Positions 11,498 through 24,000 of a stretch of 64,000 nucleotides of DNA are shown here, one piece after another; within the stretch, counting starts at the first letter, position 1; each line of letters starts with the position of its first letter. Both the position numbers and the translations under genes were made by a program. The notes under the pieces were generated by a model. That model made no database searches, was not told the DNA's origin, and saw only the letters and a program-made list of their open reading frames with translations. The DNA lies in the NCBI RefSeq assembly GCF_021917145.1, contig NC_061080.1, positions 4,191,693 to 4,255,692 of the forward strand. Reading direction: 5' to 3'. Origin of the DNA: Hypomesus transpacificus (taxonomy: Eukaryota > Chordata > Actinopteri > Osmeriformes > Osmeridae).

Positions 11498-11503
11498 AAT
11501 AAA
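11498..11503 (+). terminator. Poly(A) signal of the ZP gene
   Basis: AATAAA lies about 45 bp after the last splice acceptor (11451-11452), giving a very short last exon. It faces the itprip poly(A) signal at 11527-11532. Confidence 0.75.
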
Positions 11504-11526
11504 ACATTGATCATGTCTTTGTCAAG

Positions 11527-11532
11527 TTTATT
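11527..11532 (-). terminator. Poly(A) signal of itprip
   Basis: TTTATT on the plus strand is AATAAA on the minus strand, about 70 bp past the itprip stop codon. The two convergent transcripts probably overlap by a few bases to tens of bases. Confidence 0.65.
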
Positions 11533-11601
11533 TGGGGTGTTTTGACCTGGCTTACTTTTAGAATGACAAGTAACTTAAATCTTACATAGCTGCTCAAGAT
11601 T

Positions 11602-13710
11602 TCATTCTTTTGGTGCATATTCTTGTATCAGCACAGACATGTTCTTCAGCAACTCATGGAAATGCTTTACAGTTTTAAAGTAGAGGCTTTTTTGTACCAC
11701 GAGGGGGTGGAAGAGATTTACTGGCTTGGCCTCTGCAAGCCTCTGAGACAGACTTGTGTTTGAAACCAGACTGTTACCAAAAAATGCATGACTCAACTTC
11801 TTGTGCTCAAGGCAGTTTTCCAGGAAACCCAACAAGTCTTGAAGCCTATTGGTCAATTGTTCAGGGTGCCACATCAATGGTTCCTTAATTAGAAGGTGGT
11901 ATAATGCAGTTTTCATGTGGTAAACTGTAAGGCCACTTTTACCTGTCAAACCAGTTTGCTTCCTGTGAAGGAAGACAGCAATTTCAAGACACTTAATGTG
12001 ACAGGAGTTCTTAGGGAGATTTATATTGAGCCGTTTCAGGAAGTGGTCCTCATAAGGTGCAAATGAAAGTTCCCAGAAGGCGTCTGAAGAATTGTTAACA
12101 TTTTTGTTTGAAGTGCCGATTACAAAATATGCAGCTGTACCTTTGAACTCGACCACAGGTTTAATATTAAAGGTTATAACTTTTCCTGATCTGAATCTGA
12201 CCGACAGAGTACCAGGAACATCAGTGTTGGAAAATGTTAACTCAAACTCATATTTGTGGGAGATGTATTCCCAAGCTTGTCTTAACTCTCTCTGGAACCA
12301 TTTTAGAACTTGTGTTTTGGAAAGGTAAGGTGTGGTTGGTGACAAAAAAGGGCTACTTGATTTCTTACTCATGTCAACCACCTTCTCGTCACTATGTAAT
12401 AAGCAGAGCATGTCTATATCAGTATTACCACAGGGGCAGCCATTTTGTTTCTCAACACCTTTCTCCATTTTAATTCTACCATAGCCTTCCATGGGTGCTT
12501 GTCTATCCCCAGCCTGACTGCCCCCAAATTCAAACTGGAAATGGTATGGATCCAATGGTACAATGGGTATCATGATGTCACACGTACAAAACTTGAACAC
12601 ACCTTCCACCATTACAAAGTCCTCCATCACCATGCCAACCGCCCTGTCACTAAAACTTCTCATGGTACACAATAGATCGCTGGCAAAACCCTCCACAAAC
12701 TCGGCCACCCAGTATCTCTCATTGGGTGAGAGTTTGACACATTTGTCATATAAACGGTTCAGAGTACAACTGTCTGGCAGCGATACCTCAGCTGAGAGTT
12801 TTATCTCTCGCAACATATTTATTTTTTCAGACGAGAACCTTTTTTTTGCAAATGATCTTTGGTTCATCTGCAATTTCTTTCTGTAATATTTGATGGAAAA
12901 ATGGATCACGGATATGAGGGAGTATGTGTTCCAAAGGTACCAGAGATAATCGTTCTCCGTATCAGTCACTTGCTTCCATCTTCCTTTGTCTTTCTCTGAT
13001 GGTTCTGTGAGCATTTGTGGTGGTACTCTGTATTGTTGAAACACTTCCTGATGATTCTCAACTGCTTTTGTTTGGTCCTCCCTGGAAGGCTTTGTGCAGA
13101 GATTTAGCGGATCGATTTGGACTTCATGAAGCACTTCCTGATTTGTCGGAACTACTTTCGGATTTACTGAAGGTATATTGTGGTTAATCTCGACTTCCTG
13201 AAAAAACATTTTCTCGATACTATGAACATCACTATCCAATAAAGACAGACCCTCATCAATGAAAGGATCAATGATGGCGAGGGAATGATCAGACTGTCCC
13301 ACAGGTGACAAGTAGAAGTCTGAATCTGCTGCGTCTTCATTTACCTCAGTCACCTTGGTCTCTTTTTCTTCAGTGTCCTCGTCTAAAAGGGTTGGCTTTA
13401 CTTGATCATCCTCAAGGCCTTCCAGAGAACGATATTGGTCGGTAGGAGCCACACGTTGGTTAGCCTTTGCTTCATTGATGTTCACTGGTTGGACGGTTAC
13501 AAGAGACTCATCTTGGTCCTCCTCTGGTGCTTTCTGACTGACCACGGTCATTTCCTGGTCCGTCTTTTCCATCTCCTTTAACAGCCAATCCTGTCGCTCC
13601 TGCATAACCGTTGCTACATCATCATCCTGGTCAACGGTCCTCAGCTCCTCTTTAGGATACATTATTAGACCAACAGCCACCACCAGCACCCGAAGAATGG
13701 TATCTTGCAT
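11602..13710 (-). CDS. itprip: ITPRIP, inositol 1,4,5-trisphosphate receptor-interacting protein (Mab-21 family)
   Basis: ITPRIP (DANGER) is a membrane-associated protein of the Mab-21/cGAS-like nucleotidyltransferase-fold family, reported to bind IP3 receptors and modulate calcium release (family knowledge). It is a single coding exon of 702 aa if it starts at 13710 (MQDTILRVLVVAVG, a signal or anchor helix). That ATG directly follows a good 3' splice site (pyrimidine-rich tract ending in CATTTAG), so an upstream non-coding exon is likely; the in-frame ATG at 13749 lies inside that tract. The C-terminal half shows FEGFASDLL-like (VEGFASDLL), GYGRIKM, CCLL-type (DMLCLLHSD), QVLKWFQ, HKYEFELTF, RFRSGKVITFN, YHMKTALYHLL and LYFKTVKHFHELLKN, in the same order as human ITPRIP. 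The region between the N-terminal helix and the WYLWNTYSLIS segment is about 200 residues and acidic, much longer than in the roughly 547-aa human protein. ITPRIPL1/2 are the alternatives; neighbouring chromosome-10 genes favour itprip. Confidence 0.88.
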   Translation of the reverse strand: MQDTILRVLVVAVGLIMYPKEELRTVDQDDDVATVMQERQDWLLKEMEKTDQEMTVVSQKAPEEDQDESLVTVQPVNINEAKANQRVAPTDQYRSLEGLEDDQVKPTLLDEDTEEKETKVTEVNEDAADSDFYLSPVGQSDHSLAIIDPFIDEGLSLLDSDVHSIEKMFFQEVEINHNIPSVNPKVVPTNQEVLHEVQIDPLNLCTKPSREDQTKAVENHQEVFQQYRVPPQMLTEPSEKDKGRWKQVTDTENDYLWYLWNTYSLISVIHFSIKYYRKKLQMNQRSFAKKRFSSEKINMLREIKLSAEVSLPDSCTLNRLYDKCVKLSPNERYWVAEFVEGFASDLLCTMRSFSDRAVGMVMEDFVMVEGVFKFCTCDIMIPIVPLDPYHFQFEFGGSQAGDRQAPMEGYGRIKMEKGVEKQNGCPCGNTDIDMLCLLHSDEKVVDMSKKSSSPFLSPTTPYLSKTQVLKWFQRELRQAWEYISHKYEFELTFSNTDVPGTLSVRFRSGKVITFNIKPVVEFKGTAAYFVIGTSNKNVNNSSDAFWELSFAPYEDHFLKRLNINLPKNSCHIKCLEIAVFLHRKQTGLTGKSGLTVYHMKTALYHLLIKEPLMWHPEQLTNRLQDLLGFLENCLEHKKLSHAFFGNSLVSNTSLSQRLAEAKPVNLFHPLVVQKSLYFKTVKHFHELLKNMSVLIQEYAPKE

Positions 13711-13749
13711 CCTAAATGCATGTTCAAGAGGCAGAAAAATACGAACCAT

Positions 13750-15902
13750 GCCACGTTACTTTCAAACAAACTGTCAAATGGTTGCTTCAAACCTACCATT
13801 GCACATTGTGCTCAGCATTCATTGATTGTTATTCAGTGTACAGCACTATATGTTGAAATTTGTCAATCCAATGAATGGATCTAGCAAGTGCTAGCCGAAA
13901 ACAACATCTTTAGCGCAACGATTTAATGCAGCTAAAGAGGAAGTCAGTTCCTTCCTGTCAGAAAAGCATTTACCTTTTGACTCGAATAGACAATATTTTA
14001 CACTAAGACGAAAATGAGACTTGAAAGGTTTAAAGTATAATTACACCATTCATATTTTCAGATATTGAAGTGCGCTAACCTGTCAAGCGTTTCAAACAGC
14101 AAAGCTGATCATGTGCAACAGCAGGAAGCAGGAGGTAGACGAACCAAACCTTGCACGACAACGGGCTGTTTTATCTCTTCCTATTTTACTTGTGGTTGTA
14201 GGTCGTCTTGCATGACTTATTTCCTGAGTACCCTGTCCCTGGGCCGTGCAACAGTTTCCTCTGCAGTACACAGCGCAGACCGGATGGTATTGACTTCCTC
14301 TACAGCTTAGTTACAGTTCAAGGCCTACAGTAAAACAGTGTTGGGTAGAGTGACATCATAGAAATTACCATGATACATTTTCAGCTATTCATCCAGTTTA
14401 TTTAACAAGCTGTCATTGAAACATAATTGTATTCAAACTGTAGTCAAAACTAAGATACTGGTTCTCTGTTTGATGGCTTCAATATAAGATGTATGGCTGG
14501 TTACTAGGTGTGTGTATCACTGCCAACCTGATGTTTAGGCAACTTCATTCAAAGTCATTCCTTCGTTGACTTTTATGACTTAAATGCTTTGTTTGAGTGG
14601 CATTTTCACGCTATGGATGTAAGATTGTACATGCCTCATAAACAAATTGGTTGAATGGATGGCCAATGATGCACAGCGGGGTTCTTGTGTGTTTCATTGT
14701 TTTGTAAACTGAAACACTCTCTTTGCTCTTCACATAGGGTTCCAACTGGTTTGTCCAGCTCGGCCTCATTCTGTAGGGTGAAGTTGGTGCCACAGGAAAC
14801 GACTATTAGGCTATAGGTAGAAATTGCCACAAATATGGCACCAGATAACGATGAGTGTAGTATATTCGGGGAAAAAAGCAATGTGTAATGAACACAAAGA
14901 TTGTAAAAAATAAAATAAAAAGGATTGTCCTTTTTCAGCAGAGACAGTGATTTTGCTACCATTGACACAATAAACAAATACGGAGGATCAAGAATCATTT
15001 GAATATTTAAAAAAAAGAAATTGCATTCAGCAAAAGTGCATACTGTGTTTCTGTGAAAAGATCCTCAGTTCTTCTGTAAAGAAAACACACAAATGTTTTA
15101 TTTTTTTAAACTCCAAAAGTATGTTCACAGAATGTGTTTTTCAGAGGCCGTAGAATGTTTGCTTTTGGGACAATGGTGTGTTCGAGTTGGGAATCCTGTT
15201 ACATCACAGAACAATGTCGAGCAGGTGCTTGCGATGGGAGGGGCTTGCTGACAAATGATGTGGTCTACCTTCTCCTCATCCCCACACGAAGAGTTCTGAA
15301 AAGAAATATTCTCGGAATCACCAAGGATCAGTGGTACCAAATTTTAACAATGAGCCAGGGAGACTTCAAAACCTGTATATTAGGTATACGAGTCACGTTT
15401 CAATAAAATCTTCACAGTTCTTGTCACCCCTGTACCAGGAGACGGAAAAACTAAGTGAGTAATAGCTTTTTTTTCTGACACTGAAATAAATATATTTACG
15501 GACAAGTAGTCCACTTTGTTTACCTCAAGCGCTCAAACGATCGATTGTGTCACTGAGAAGCTGTTTAGAATGGGATTACTCGAGATGTCTCAACAAATTC
15601 TTCATTTCTTCATTGATTTCAGTGGGTCTTCAAACACTTCTATCAAATCTATTGATGTTCTGTTTCAAAGTAATAGGATATTGATCATTTAACAAATTGA
15701 AAATGGGTTGTGCTTGTATCATACAGCATATCAAAGTGAAAAATTGTTTCTTCAGTTGTAAATTTCCATGGACAGTGCTTAAGATCCACACCACAGTATA
15801 ATATCCCACACCTACTGGACTACAGGAATATCAAGTTTTGTATTTTGCCTTCTACAGACTAGATTCTCTTTCATAAAGCCTGCAAAAAACAGCTCTATCA
15901 AG
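13750..15902. other. Intergenic region between itprip and calhm1
   Basis: The stretch holds the divergent promoter regions of itprip (minus) and calhm1 (plus). No exon was recognised with confidence. A 120-codon minus-strand ORF at 14636-14998 has one hydrophobic stretch (GAIFVAISTYSLIVVSCG) but no recognised family. A possible calhm1 5' UTR acceptor (TTCTACAG) lies at about 15850-15857. Confidence 0.4.
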
Positions 15903-17108
15903 ATGGATAAATTCCGTATGATGTTTCAGTTCCTTCAGTCCAACCAGGAGTCCTTCATGAATGGAATCTGCGGTATCATGGCGTTGGCCAGTGCCCAGCT
16001 GTACTCTGCCTTTGAGTTCAGCTGTCCCTGCATTCCTGAATACAACTACGCGTACGGCATTGGACTCCTGATTGTGCCACCCATTTGGTTCTTCCTCCTG
16101 GGGTTCGTATTGAACAACAACATATCCATGCTAGCCGAGGAATGGAAAAGGCCGACGGGGAAACGGCAAAAGGACCCCACCATCCTTCGCTACATGTTTG
16201 TTTCTATCACGCAGCGCTCCCTGATTGCGCCCGCGGTGTGGATAGCTGTGACGCTGATGGACGGTAAGAGCTTCCTGTGTGCGTTTAGTGTCGACTTGGA
16301 CATCCATCAGTATGGGAACGCCACCCTCATCCAGGACATGTCAGAGTTGGAGCGAATCAAACTTTTGGCCAAGATCCCGTGCAAGAATATTTTTGACCAG
16401 CCTGAGGTGATATCGAGAGAAGCTGCTGCTCGATACATTAAATGTATCTCACAGGTACGTCTGTTCTCTCATGCTGCTCTTACTGTTGTAGCCTAACCAG
16501 GTGTTATATTCACGCTGGTCTTTGTGGCTTAGAGAACTTTTGAGATAACTGACAATGTGACAATTACTGATTGACTCTGTTTCATTGATTTCTAGGGATT
16601 TGGCTGGGTCTTCCTGCTGTTAATGACTTTAGTGGCCTTCATGATCAGAGCCATACGGCCTTGCTTCACCCAGGCGGCCTTTCTCAAAACCAAGTATTGG
16701 TCGCACTACATCGACATAGAGCGGAAGATGTTCGATGATACCTGCAAGGAGCATGCCAAGAGCTTTGCCAAGGTCTGCATCCACCAGTACTTCGAGAGCA
16801 TCAGTGGAGAAATGCGCAGCTTCCATCGCCATCGCTCCAGAAAGGACGACAGCGACGACGAAGACGACGAGAAGAAGAAGAGTGACGAGGACAAACTTTT
16901 AGGGATTCGCGCTCAGGAGGATATGAATAAAGTTTTGTGGAACTGGCACACGTGTAAACCGCCTCTCGCCCTGAGAAAGGAGCAACCCGACGGCCAAGAC
17001 AGTGATAGACTTCAGGAAGAGGCCAGTGGGAGTCCTAATGGTTATGCCAATGGACACACCCATGGGATGGCAAAGAAAGAATGGGCGGTATACTACAGCA
17101 AGGTTTGA
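15903..17108 (+). CDS. calhm1: CALHM1, calcium homeostasis modulator 1
   Basis: CALHM1 forms a large-pore, voltage- and calcium-gated plasma-membrane channel; with CALHM3 it releases ATP from taste cells in mammals (family knowledge). There are two coding exons, 15903-16454 and 16596-17108, phase 0, giving 354 aa (human 346). The N-terminus [17 protein letters not shown] and the stretch [13 protein letters not shown] are almost identical to human CALHM1, separating it from CALHM2/3. The extracellular-loop cysteines CPC are present, and [15 protein letters not shown] follows TM2. The intracellular block [20 protein letters not shown] opens the C-terminal helix. The tail has an acidic-lysine run after residue 260 and ends YYSKV, like human FSKV. 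The single intron at the end of the large first exon is typical of the family. No CALHM2 or CALHM3 copy was seen in the window. Confidence 0.95.
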
Positions 17109-17538
17109 ACATTTCAGTTAGTAAACAACACTTCATATCGATTTTTTTTTCCATTTATGAGGAATTTGTGTTTGGTGATAAAGTCAAAAGGGAAATCTTA
17201 CTTGAATTTTTATTCAAAAATTGTATTTATTTTATTTGAGCAATTTGTTGTTGCTTCCTGTGTTGGTGTGCGTTTTAAATTATTTTAAATTGCCATGAAG
17301 AAATCTTTGCCCTTGATATATAACTTGAAGCATTCAGCATGTTTATAAAAAAGAAATACCAAAAGAGGTCTGTTGGAAGTTTGGAAAGTGGACTTTTCTG
17401 GTTGTTGTCACATTAGATGCTTGCCTATGATCAAACATAGGAGATTTGAGAGCTATGACCTTATTTAATCTTAACAAGTCAGGACACTGTATATGTATGG
17501 TTAAACATGCTTTGCAAACCATGAAGAAAACTTGAAAA

Positions 17539-17544
17539 AATAAA
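17539..17544 (+). terminator. Poly(A) signal of calhm1
   Basis: AATAAA lies about 430 bp past the calhm1 stop. The AT-rich stretch 17109-17560 reads as its 3' UTR. Confidence 0.65.
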
Positions 17545-18363
17545 TGTTTTCTATTATATCATAGCTATTACATCTTCAGATTGTCGTTTTTTGACAATCT
17601 TTTGTAATGGAGCAATTTTAAACCAAAGTGGTCTCATGACAGCACTGGTTTGAGGTGTTTGTTTCCATCCCATAATGCCTTGGCAGGCATTCGTATGCAA
17701 ACTGGGAACCCATTCTCACTCACTGGCTCAACAATTTACATGATGGAAAATAAGGTCATCATTTGCATGTCACTCCTCTGCCTCACTTTCACAAAAGCTT
17801 TCAGGTAAAGTGCTTTCTGTCAGTCAGGTGGGTCGCAAGCAATCATCTTACCTGATATTTTTTTACAGAACTTTAAACTGTTTTTTCCTAAAATGCAATA
17901 TGCAATTCTGTCAGTGTCAAACAACCTCTGCATAACAATATATTTTACTTTTGTCATGAGTTTCAGGCCGACTGAATCAGTGCTGCTTTCTTTTTCTCTT
18001 CCACTAGAGGGCAAGCTACTGCTTAATCTTTGTTTCCGAACACTGCAATGCTAGTCAACAACGGGCCTAAAAGGCAACCAGCATACCAGGATGTCAATGC
18101 ATCCACGCAAGCACACACATCAATGCCATCTTTGAGTTGAACCCACACTTATACTCCAACGACCAACACGGCACTACATATTTTCTTAATTATACAGCTA
18201 TGAAGCAATGCAGCTGTAAAGCATCCATTTAGAGCTGATGTCATAGTTATAGGGAGGAGGGAATGATATGAGTCCCTTGTATACCATATAAACACTCCTT
18301 CTTTACTGGTCTCGCCTCTCCCCTTTGCCTTCTATATTGTCTCCTCCTCTCCTCTACATTGCA

Positions 18364-18555
18364 TTACATTTAGTCATTTAGCAGAGCAGACGCTCTTATC
18401 CAGAGCGACTCACAGTAAGTACAGGGACATTCCTCCTGAGGCAAGTAGGGTGAAGTGCCTTGTCCAAGGACACAACGTCTTTTGGCATGGCGGGGAATTG
18501 ATCCAGCAACCTTCTGATTACTAGCCCGACTCCATCACCGCTCAGCCATCTGACT
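18364..18555 (-). mobile_element. tRNA-derived SINE, full-length copy
   Basis: Reading on the minus strand, a tRNA-like head (GATGGCTGAGCGGT, A-box-like) leads into the body (GGCACTTCACCCTACTTGCC-like) and the tail segment complementary to CATTTAGTCATTTAGCAG. The same element recurs at 31752-31944, 37236-37425, 43490-43703 and 57833-58012, and as a head only at 34908-34976. Confidence 0.8.
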
Positions 18556-18967
18556 TCCTCACCTTCTCTCCTGTCCTCCTCTCCTCCTCTCTCCCTGTCC
18601 TTCTCTCCTCCTCTCCTCCTTTCCTCCTCTCCTTTCCTCCTCTCCTCTCCTGTCCTCTCCTCTCCTCCCCCGCCACTGAGAGTCAACATGGAAATCCGTC
18701 CAGCTTCACCGAAAGCCTACAGCAGCTGTTCCCTCTGAACCAACTGGCAGGACTGGCTGCATGACTGTCTGGCTGACTGTTGGTGTGGGGGTGGGTGCTT
18801 CTTGCTTTTGTCCATGCAGGCCATCACATTTTCCTCCTTCCCTGTTTCTGTCTGTCTGTCTCTCTCTTTCTTTCTCTTTCTCTGTGTGCAAAGACTTCAT
18901 CTCTGTCTCTAAAACATACTCTTTCCAACTCTGTCTAAATCACATCCTGTGTCACCGTCTACCTCTC

Positions 18968-19109
<142 letters not shown>

Positions 19110-19920
19110 CTTCCTCCCTCTCTCTTCTGTGGCCGGGTGCAATCTTTTACCGCACAATAGGCGACATGTTTATATATAGATCAAAAGAAGCAGAGCTGAA
19201 AAATAATCAGGCTTCATATCTGACAAAGCTCCCTTTTGCCTGAGCGCTGCAGAGCAGAGCAGCGCTGCAGCCAAGCCTGTGATACAGCACTTGCTTTGAC
19301 TCACAGGACCGGCCTCCACCTCATCCTGCTGGCTTTGTTTTGACTGTCTGTCGACAGCGGCATTGCACAAGTGACTGACCTGGACCTTGATGAAATGTTC
19401 ACCAACGCACACACACACACACAGTAACACGACAGTAACAAATACACATGCATGGCAAAAGCACCATACATGAGGCGCACACACGACACACACGCTCACA
19501 CACACACACACACACACCGTAGCAGACGTCAAAGTCTGTCCCCTCTGCCTTTCTCCCGCCTATCCCTGCTGTCGTCTCTTCGGGGGAGGGAGGGAACGAG
19601 CGAGAGATTGGAGGACGGAGGCAGAGAGGGAGGGCAGAGAGAAGAGGCAAGGGGAGGAGGCAGAGGAGAGTTGCGAGGCAAATGAATGGTCACATGAGCA
19701 AGGATCTGTTTACAAACGGAGAGCTGAGGAAAGAAGAGCAGAGGAGGGCAGAGAGAGAGAGAGAGAGGGAGAGGGAGAGAGAGAGAGCAGGGGAATAGGA
19801 ACCGCTGTTAGACAAGAGTCTCTGGACACCATTATGGATTGAGAGGAAAGAGAAGGGAAGTCTGCCATAACAAAGCCAGCTGAAGGTGGGAGAACCCTGA
19901 CCACAACACACGCGCTGACT

Positions 19921-19921
<1 letters not shown>

Positions 19922-19956
<35 letters not shown>
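19922..19956. repeat. CA dinucleotide microsatellite
   Basis: About 17 CA units in the rnf122 5' flank; shorter CA tracts lie near 19411 and 19490-19518. Confidence 0.9.
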
Positions 19957-19957
<1 letters not shown>

Positions 19958-21020
19958 CACTGACTGGCAAACATAGCCTTTTGTCTCAGATTTTTCTCAA
20001 TCGAAGCAGCAGATGGTTAGAGGGAGAGAAGGAACTCCCTCCCCCCCCACCTACGTGCACACACAAACTGGCACACACACACATATAAACACATACACGG
20101 GCAAAATACCAAGCCCATCTTGGGGACTGTTTTCGTCTGAGCTGCTTCTGGTTCTGAGGACATCACATCTCCTTGGATGAGGAATACCCCTTGGAAGATC
20201 AGAAAGATTGGAGGAAGAGGAGGAGGGGGCGAAAGAGGAGAGGAGAGAGGGATGAGGCTTGTGAAAATCCTCGGTTAAAAAGAGGCTTTGGAGGAGGACA
20301 AAGCAAGTGACTAATGCCTGCAAATTACCCTCATTGGACTAAGAGGACTCTGTCGTTCGCACTGCTGGATGTCATTGATCTGAAGTGTTAAAGGTTCGGT
20401 ACCGGACAGCAACTGAACCCAAGGGTCCATTTTGAAATAAGTGTAAGTGTTACTCATTGCTAGAAAAAATATATTGCTGGTTTAAATGTGGTCAAAATCA
20501 ACTCATGTCCTTCCGAATTTGTGAATGATGACATCACAAACAATGGAGTAAAGCACATACTGAGTGAAAGAGAATCAACGAGATGTATTTCTTTGTTTTG
20601 ACAGTGTTCACGATGGTGATGTCATCATTATCACTAAGAGGCAGGAGCACATAAGGTTTGAAATCCCAGTCCCAATCCCAGTCCCAAATCTCCCAATCTG
20701 AACACCGGCAGGGGGGTTGATCTAATCCAGATTGGGGAATGCTGCACACGGACTGCTGAGCTGACAAACCTGCACAGCTCAAGGATTTGAGGGAGAAAAA
20801 ATCTGCAATCTTCATGTTTTGTCGTTGGAGAAGCTTTTACACCCTTAACGTGGAGTCTCCTCTAGCCCCAGCCAAGTGACTTGTTTTGGGCTTGGAGCTC
20901 CAGAGATCCAGGCTCCAGGGCTCCAGAGAAGTTCCAGGCAGCAATCTTGGCTCGTGCCCAGGTCCTCTGCTCTTCTAATAGGGCCTGAATTTACTGGTGC
21001 TGCCCTGGGAGTCAAATTTC

Positions 21021-24000
21021 ATGCAACCATTCCAATGGTGTAACGGTAAGTAGACTTTTACACCCTCTGCCAAAGACTTACCATAAAATGCACTGCTTGT
21101 ATGCTAGCTTTTGCTAACTAGCTGTACATACAACTGCAACACAGCTATGACTAACTGAGTTTGAGCAAACAGATGCACTTGAGAAATATGCTAAGTTATA
21201 TGCTAAGCTGCTGGTTAAAGAAAGGGGGACTGGCTCTTGAAATGAGATGGATTTCTAAAGGTCATGTTTATCATACAGAACAACCATAACAAACTAGCAT
21301 TTAACCAAGTGTGTTGTAACTCCACGCCACAGAACCAGAGCCAATTTCAAGCAAGCTAAAAAAATATATATATTATTTGCCTGAAGACAACAAGATCTAT
21401 GTTGGTGCTATAATGTCAACTACACAACACGTACAGCAACATTTTTAATCAGTTGTAAGAGCCCCACCACCCACCAACCCCCTTGCCCCCCCCCCCCCTT
21501 CCCTCCCCTTCCAACACACTCCTCTCTACCCCCATCCCCCATGTCAAATTATCTAAACCATACCCCCCACAGTGTGCAAGCTGTACCCATTCAGTCCCTC
21601 TAAAGAAGAGTCCCATTGACATTAGAGGCTGGCAAAGGGCATCCGTGGTGCAAATTAATAAGAGCACATGGGGGCATATGGAAGTGGGGGTTCCTGTACC
21701 TTTGTCTCGCCAAATGGTGCTTCCCTTCCCCTGAGTGTCTGCTGATGAATAGAGTCCAACCGATGACAGACACACCGCACACACACACACACACACACAG
21801 TTACCCTCCTCCCCAACCCTGTATACACACACTAGTCACCTCTGTGGAGTCTGTGGAACAGATGGCGGTGAGGCGGAAGTGGCTCTGTGGCTCTCTGTGT
21901 TTGTCTTGTTCACAGACGATTAGACTCCATTCCCCACCCACCAGCCTCCTGCTCCACCAAACCCAGCCCCGGCCTCCGCCAACCCCAGCCACCAGCCTTA
22001 ACCCCAGCCTTCATCCTCCGCTAGCCCCAGCCTCTAGCCCTCAACCCAGTCTCTATAGCCAGCCCCTAACCCTAACCTCCTGCTAGCCCCAGCCTCCAGC
22101 CATAGCCTCCTGCCCCACACTCCATTAACCCCAGCCTCTAGTTCCAACCTCCAACCCATCTTTCAGTCATTTTGCCAGCCCTCTAACCCCAACCTCCAGC
22201 CATAACCCAACTACAACCTCTGCCCATAGTCCCCCAGTCCCCCAAGCTACAGTCCGGTCTGGACCAGATTAAAGAGCAACAGAACTATAGGTGGAATTCC
22301 GACCAAATGCCAGACGTTTCCTCACCAAATATTTGCCTGATGTTTTTTGGTCGATACAAAGGCCTTCATGGACACAGGGCCTGGAATAAATCTGTGTTTG
22401 TAGCTCTGAGTGTGGGCTTGAACTGAATATGCTATGCTACTGCTATGAATTGAGAATCGGATGGCTATTTCTTTCATATAAGGGAAAATATTTCCACGAG
22501 ACAAACATTTTAAAACCCTTACGAGAAGCAAGGTGTTAGACAGTGATAAAAGTACTGACTTAGTCCACATGGTTTGATAAAGGGAACTGAGGTGAAACAC
22601 CTACAGAATAAGTGAAAATAGGAACTTCCTTCTTAAAATAGGGAATTAAACAGAAGAGCACTTCACGACATTAGGAAAACTTGAGCTGGTGTTGAATATA
22701 TCAATGTTGCCATTCTAAATTGTGTCCTTTGCTGACTTCATTCTTCCTTCACCCCTACAGGACAACTAAAACTACGAAATGTCTATGGCCCACACTTTAA
22801 ACGGTATCCCTCCTGCCCTCTACTTCCTTCTACCCAGGATGCCTGTGTGGTCTAGGTCTCCAGCGCTCTGAGAGATACTGCGCAATGACGTCCGACGTTT
22901 ACCACCTCCCCCTGAACGTCTACATCATAGTTCTGGGCATAGGTCTTTTCGTCTTCATGCTCAGCCTCCTGTTCTGCTGCTACCTGTTCAGGTAAGTGGA
23001 TATCGATGCTAACAGACACAGACTGAAAAAGTTATATTCAACTTAAAAATCGCGGTTTCATTACCGTGCAGTTGATCGTACACTTTACAAAATGGGTTAG
23101 GGTTCAGACAGACACGAGATTCCTGGCATTATAGAGTGATGATGTACCTTTATTTTCCTGGGTCGATGAATGAATGAAACCTTTATTGCCCCGAAGGGAA
23201 TTTGTTCTGCACCAAGAGCTTGAAACAGATACATTCAATACTGCAGACAGGACAGTACAGTGGACATAACACAATTATTTAAAAAGCACAGCGAGACATA
23301 AAAATGCAAGAATAAAATAATACAAAGTACAAATGAAGGCCTCACAGAATAACTTTATGCACACTAGCCAACCTCATAATGGCCTACTTGAGGTGCTGAA
23401 GCTATAATAAATAAATACATGTATTTTCAAATCACATTTTTTGTATATGTTGCTGGTTGTGGAAAAACAGGATGGCGGAGTCAATTACCAAGGTCCATTG
23501 CTCTCCTGTTGCCTGACGGTGTAGCTACTTTTGAGCAGACAGGCATACCTAACTGTCTTCAGTAAATGCAGTAGAATATCATATCACATTACAGCTACTT
23601 CATCATATTCCAGCAATCAGCTTGCTGTAAAAAAAAAAAAAAAAAAGGATTCGAAAATGTATAACTCATCGTCCCATGACATGGCATGACAACACCGTAC
23701 AGTTTCAGCATTTAAAAAAAACAGAACTTGGTCGCATTTTTCTCATCTTATTCTGTCTTTCTCTGTCTGCCAGGTTGAAACAACAAGGCACACGGGAGCA
23801 GTTCAGCTACAACGAGGTACAGCAGCAATCTGTCACCATAGGGGCACATGCTACACTGGACATGCTACACTGGACAGAAGAGCATGTCACACCCGGCACC
23901 GTGTGTGAAACCGAATGCCAACCTTTTATAGATGACCTTGAGACTGCATAACCTGTGTTAGTTAAACCCCTGTGTGACACAGACAGCTCGTATTCACAAA

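Noticed and set aside
13711..13749. itprip start at 13749
   Set aside because: This in-frame extension coincides with a pyrimidine-rich 3' splice site; the ATG at 13710 directly after the AG starts a signal-like helix.
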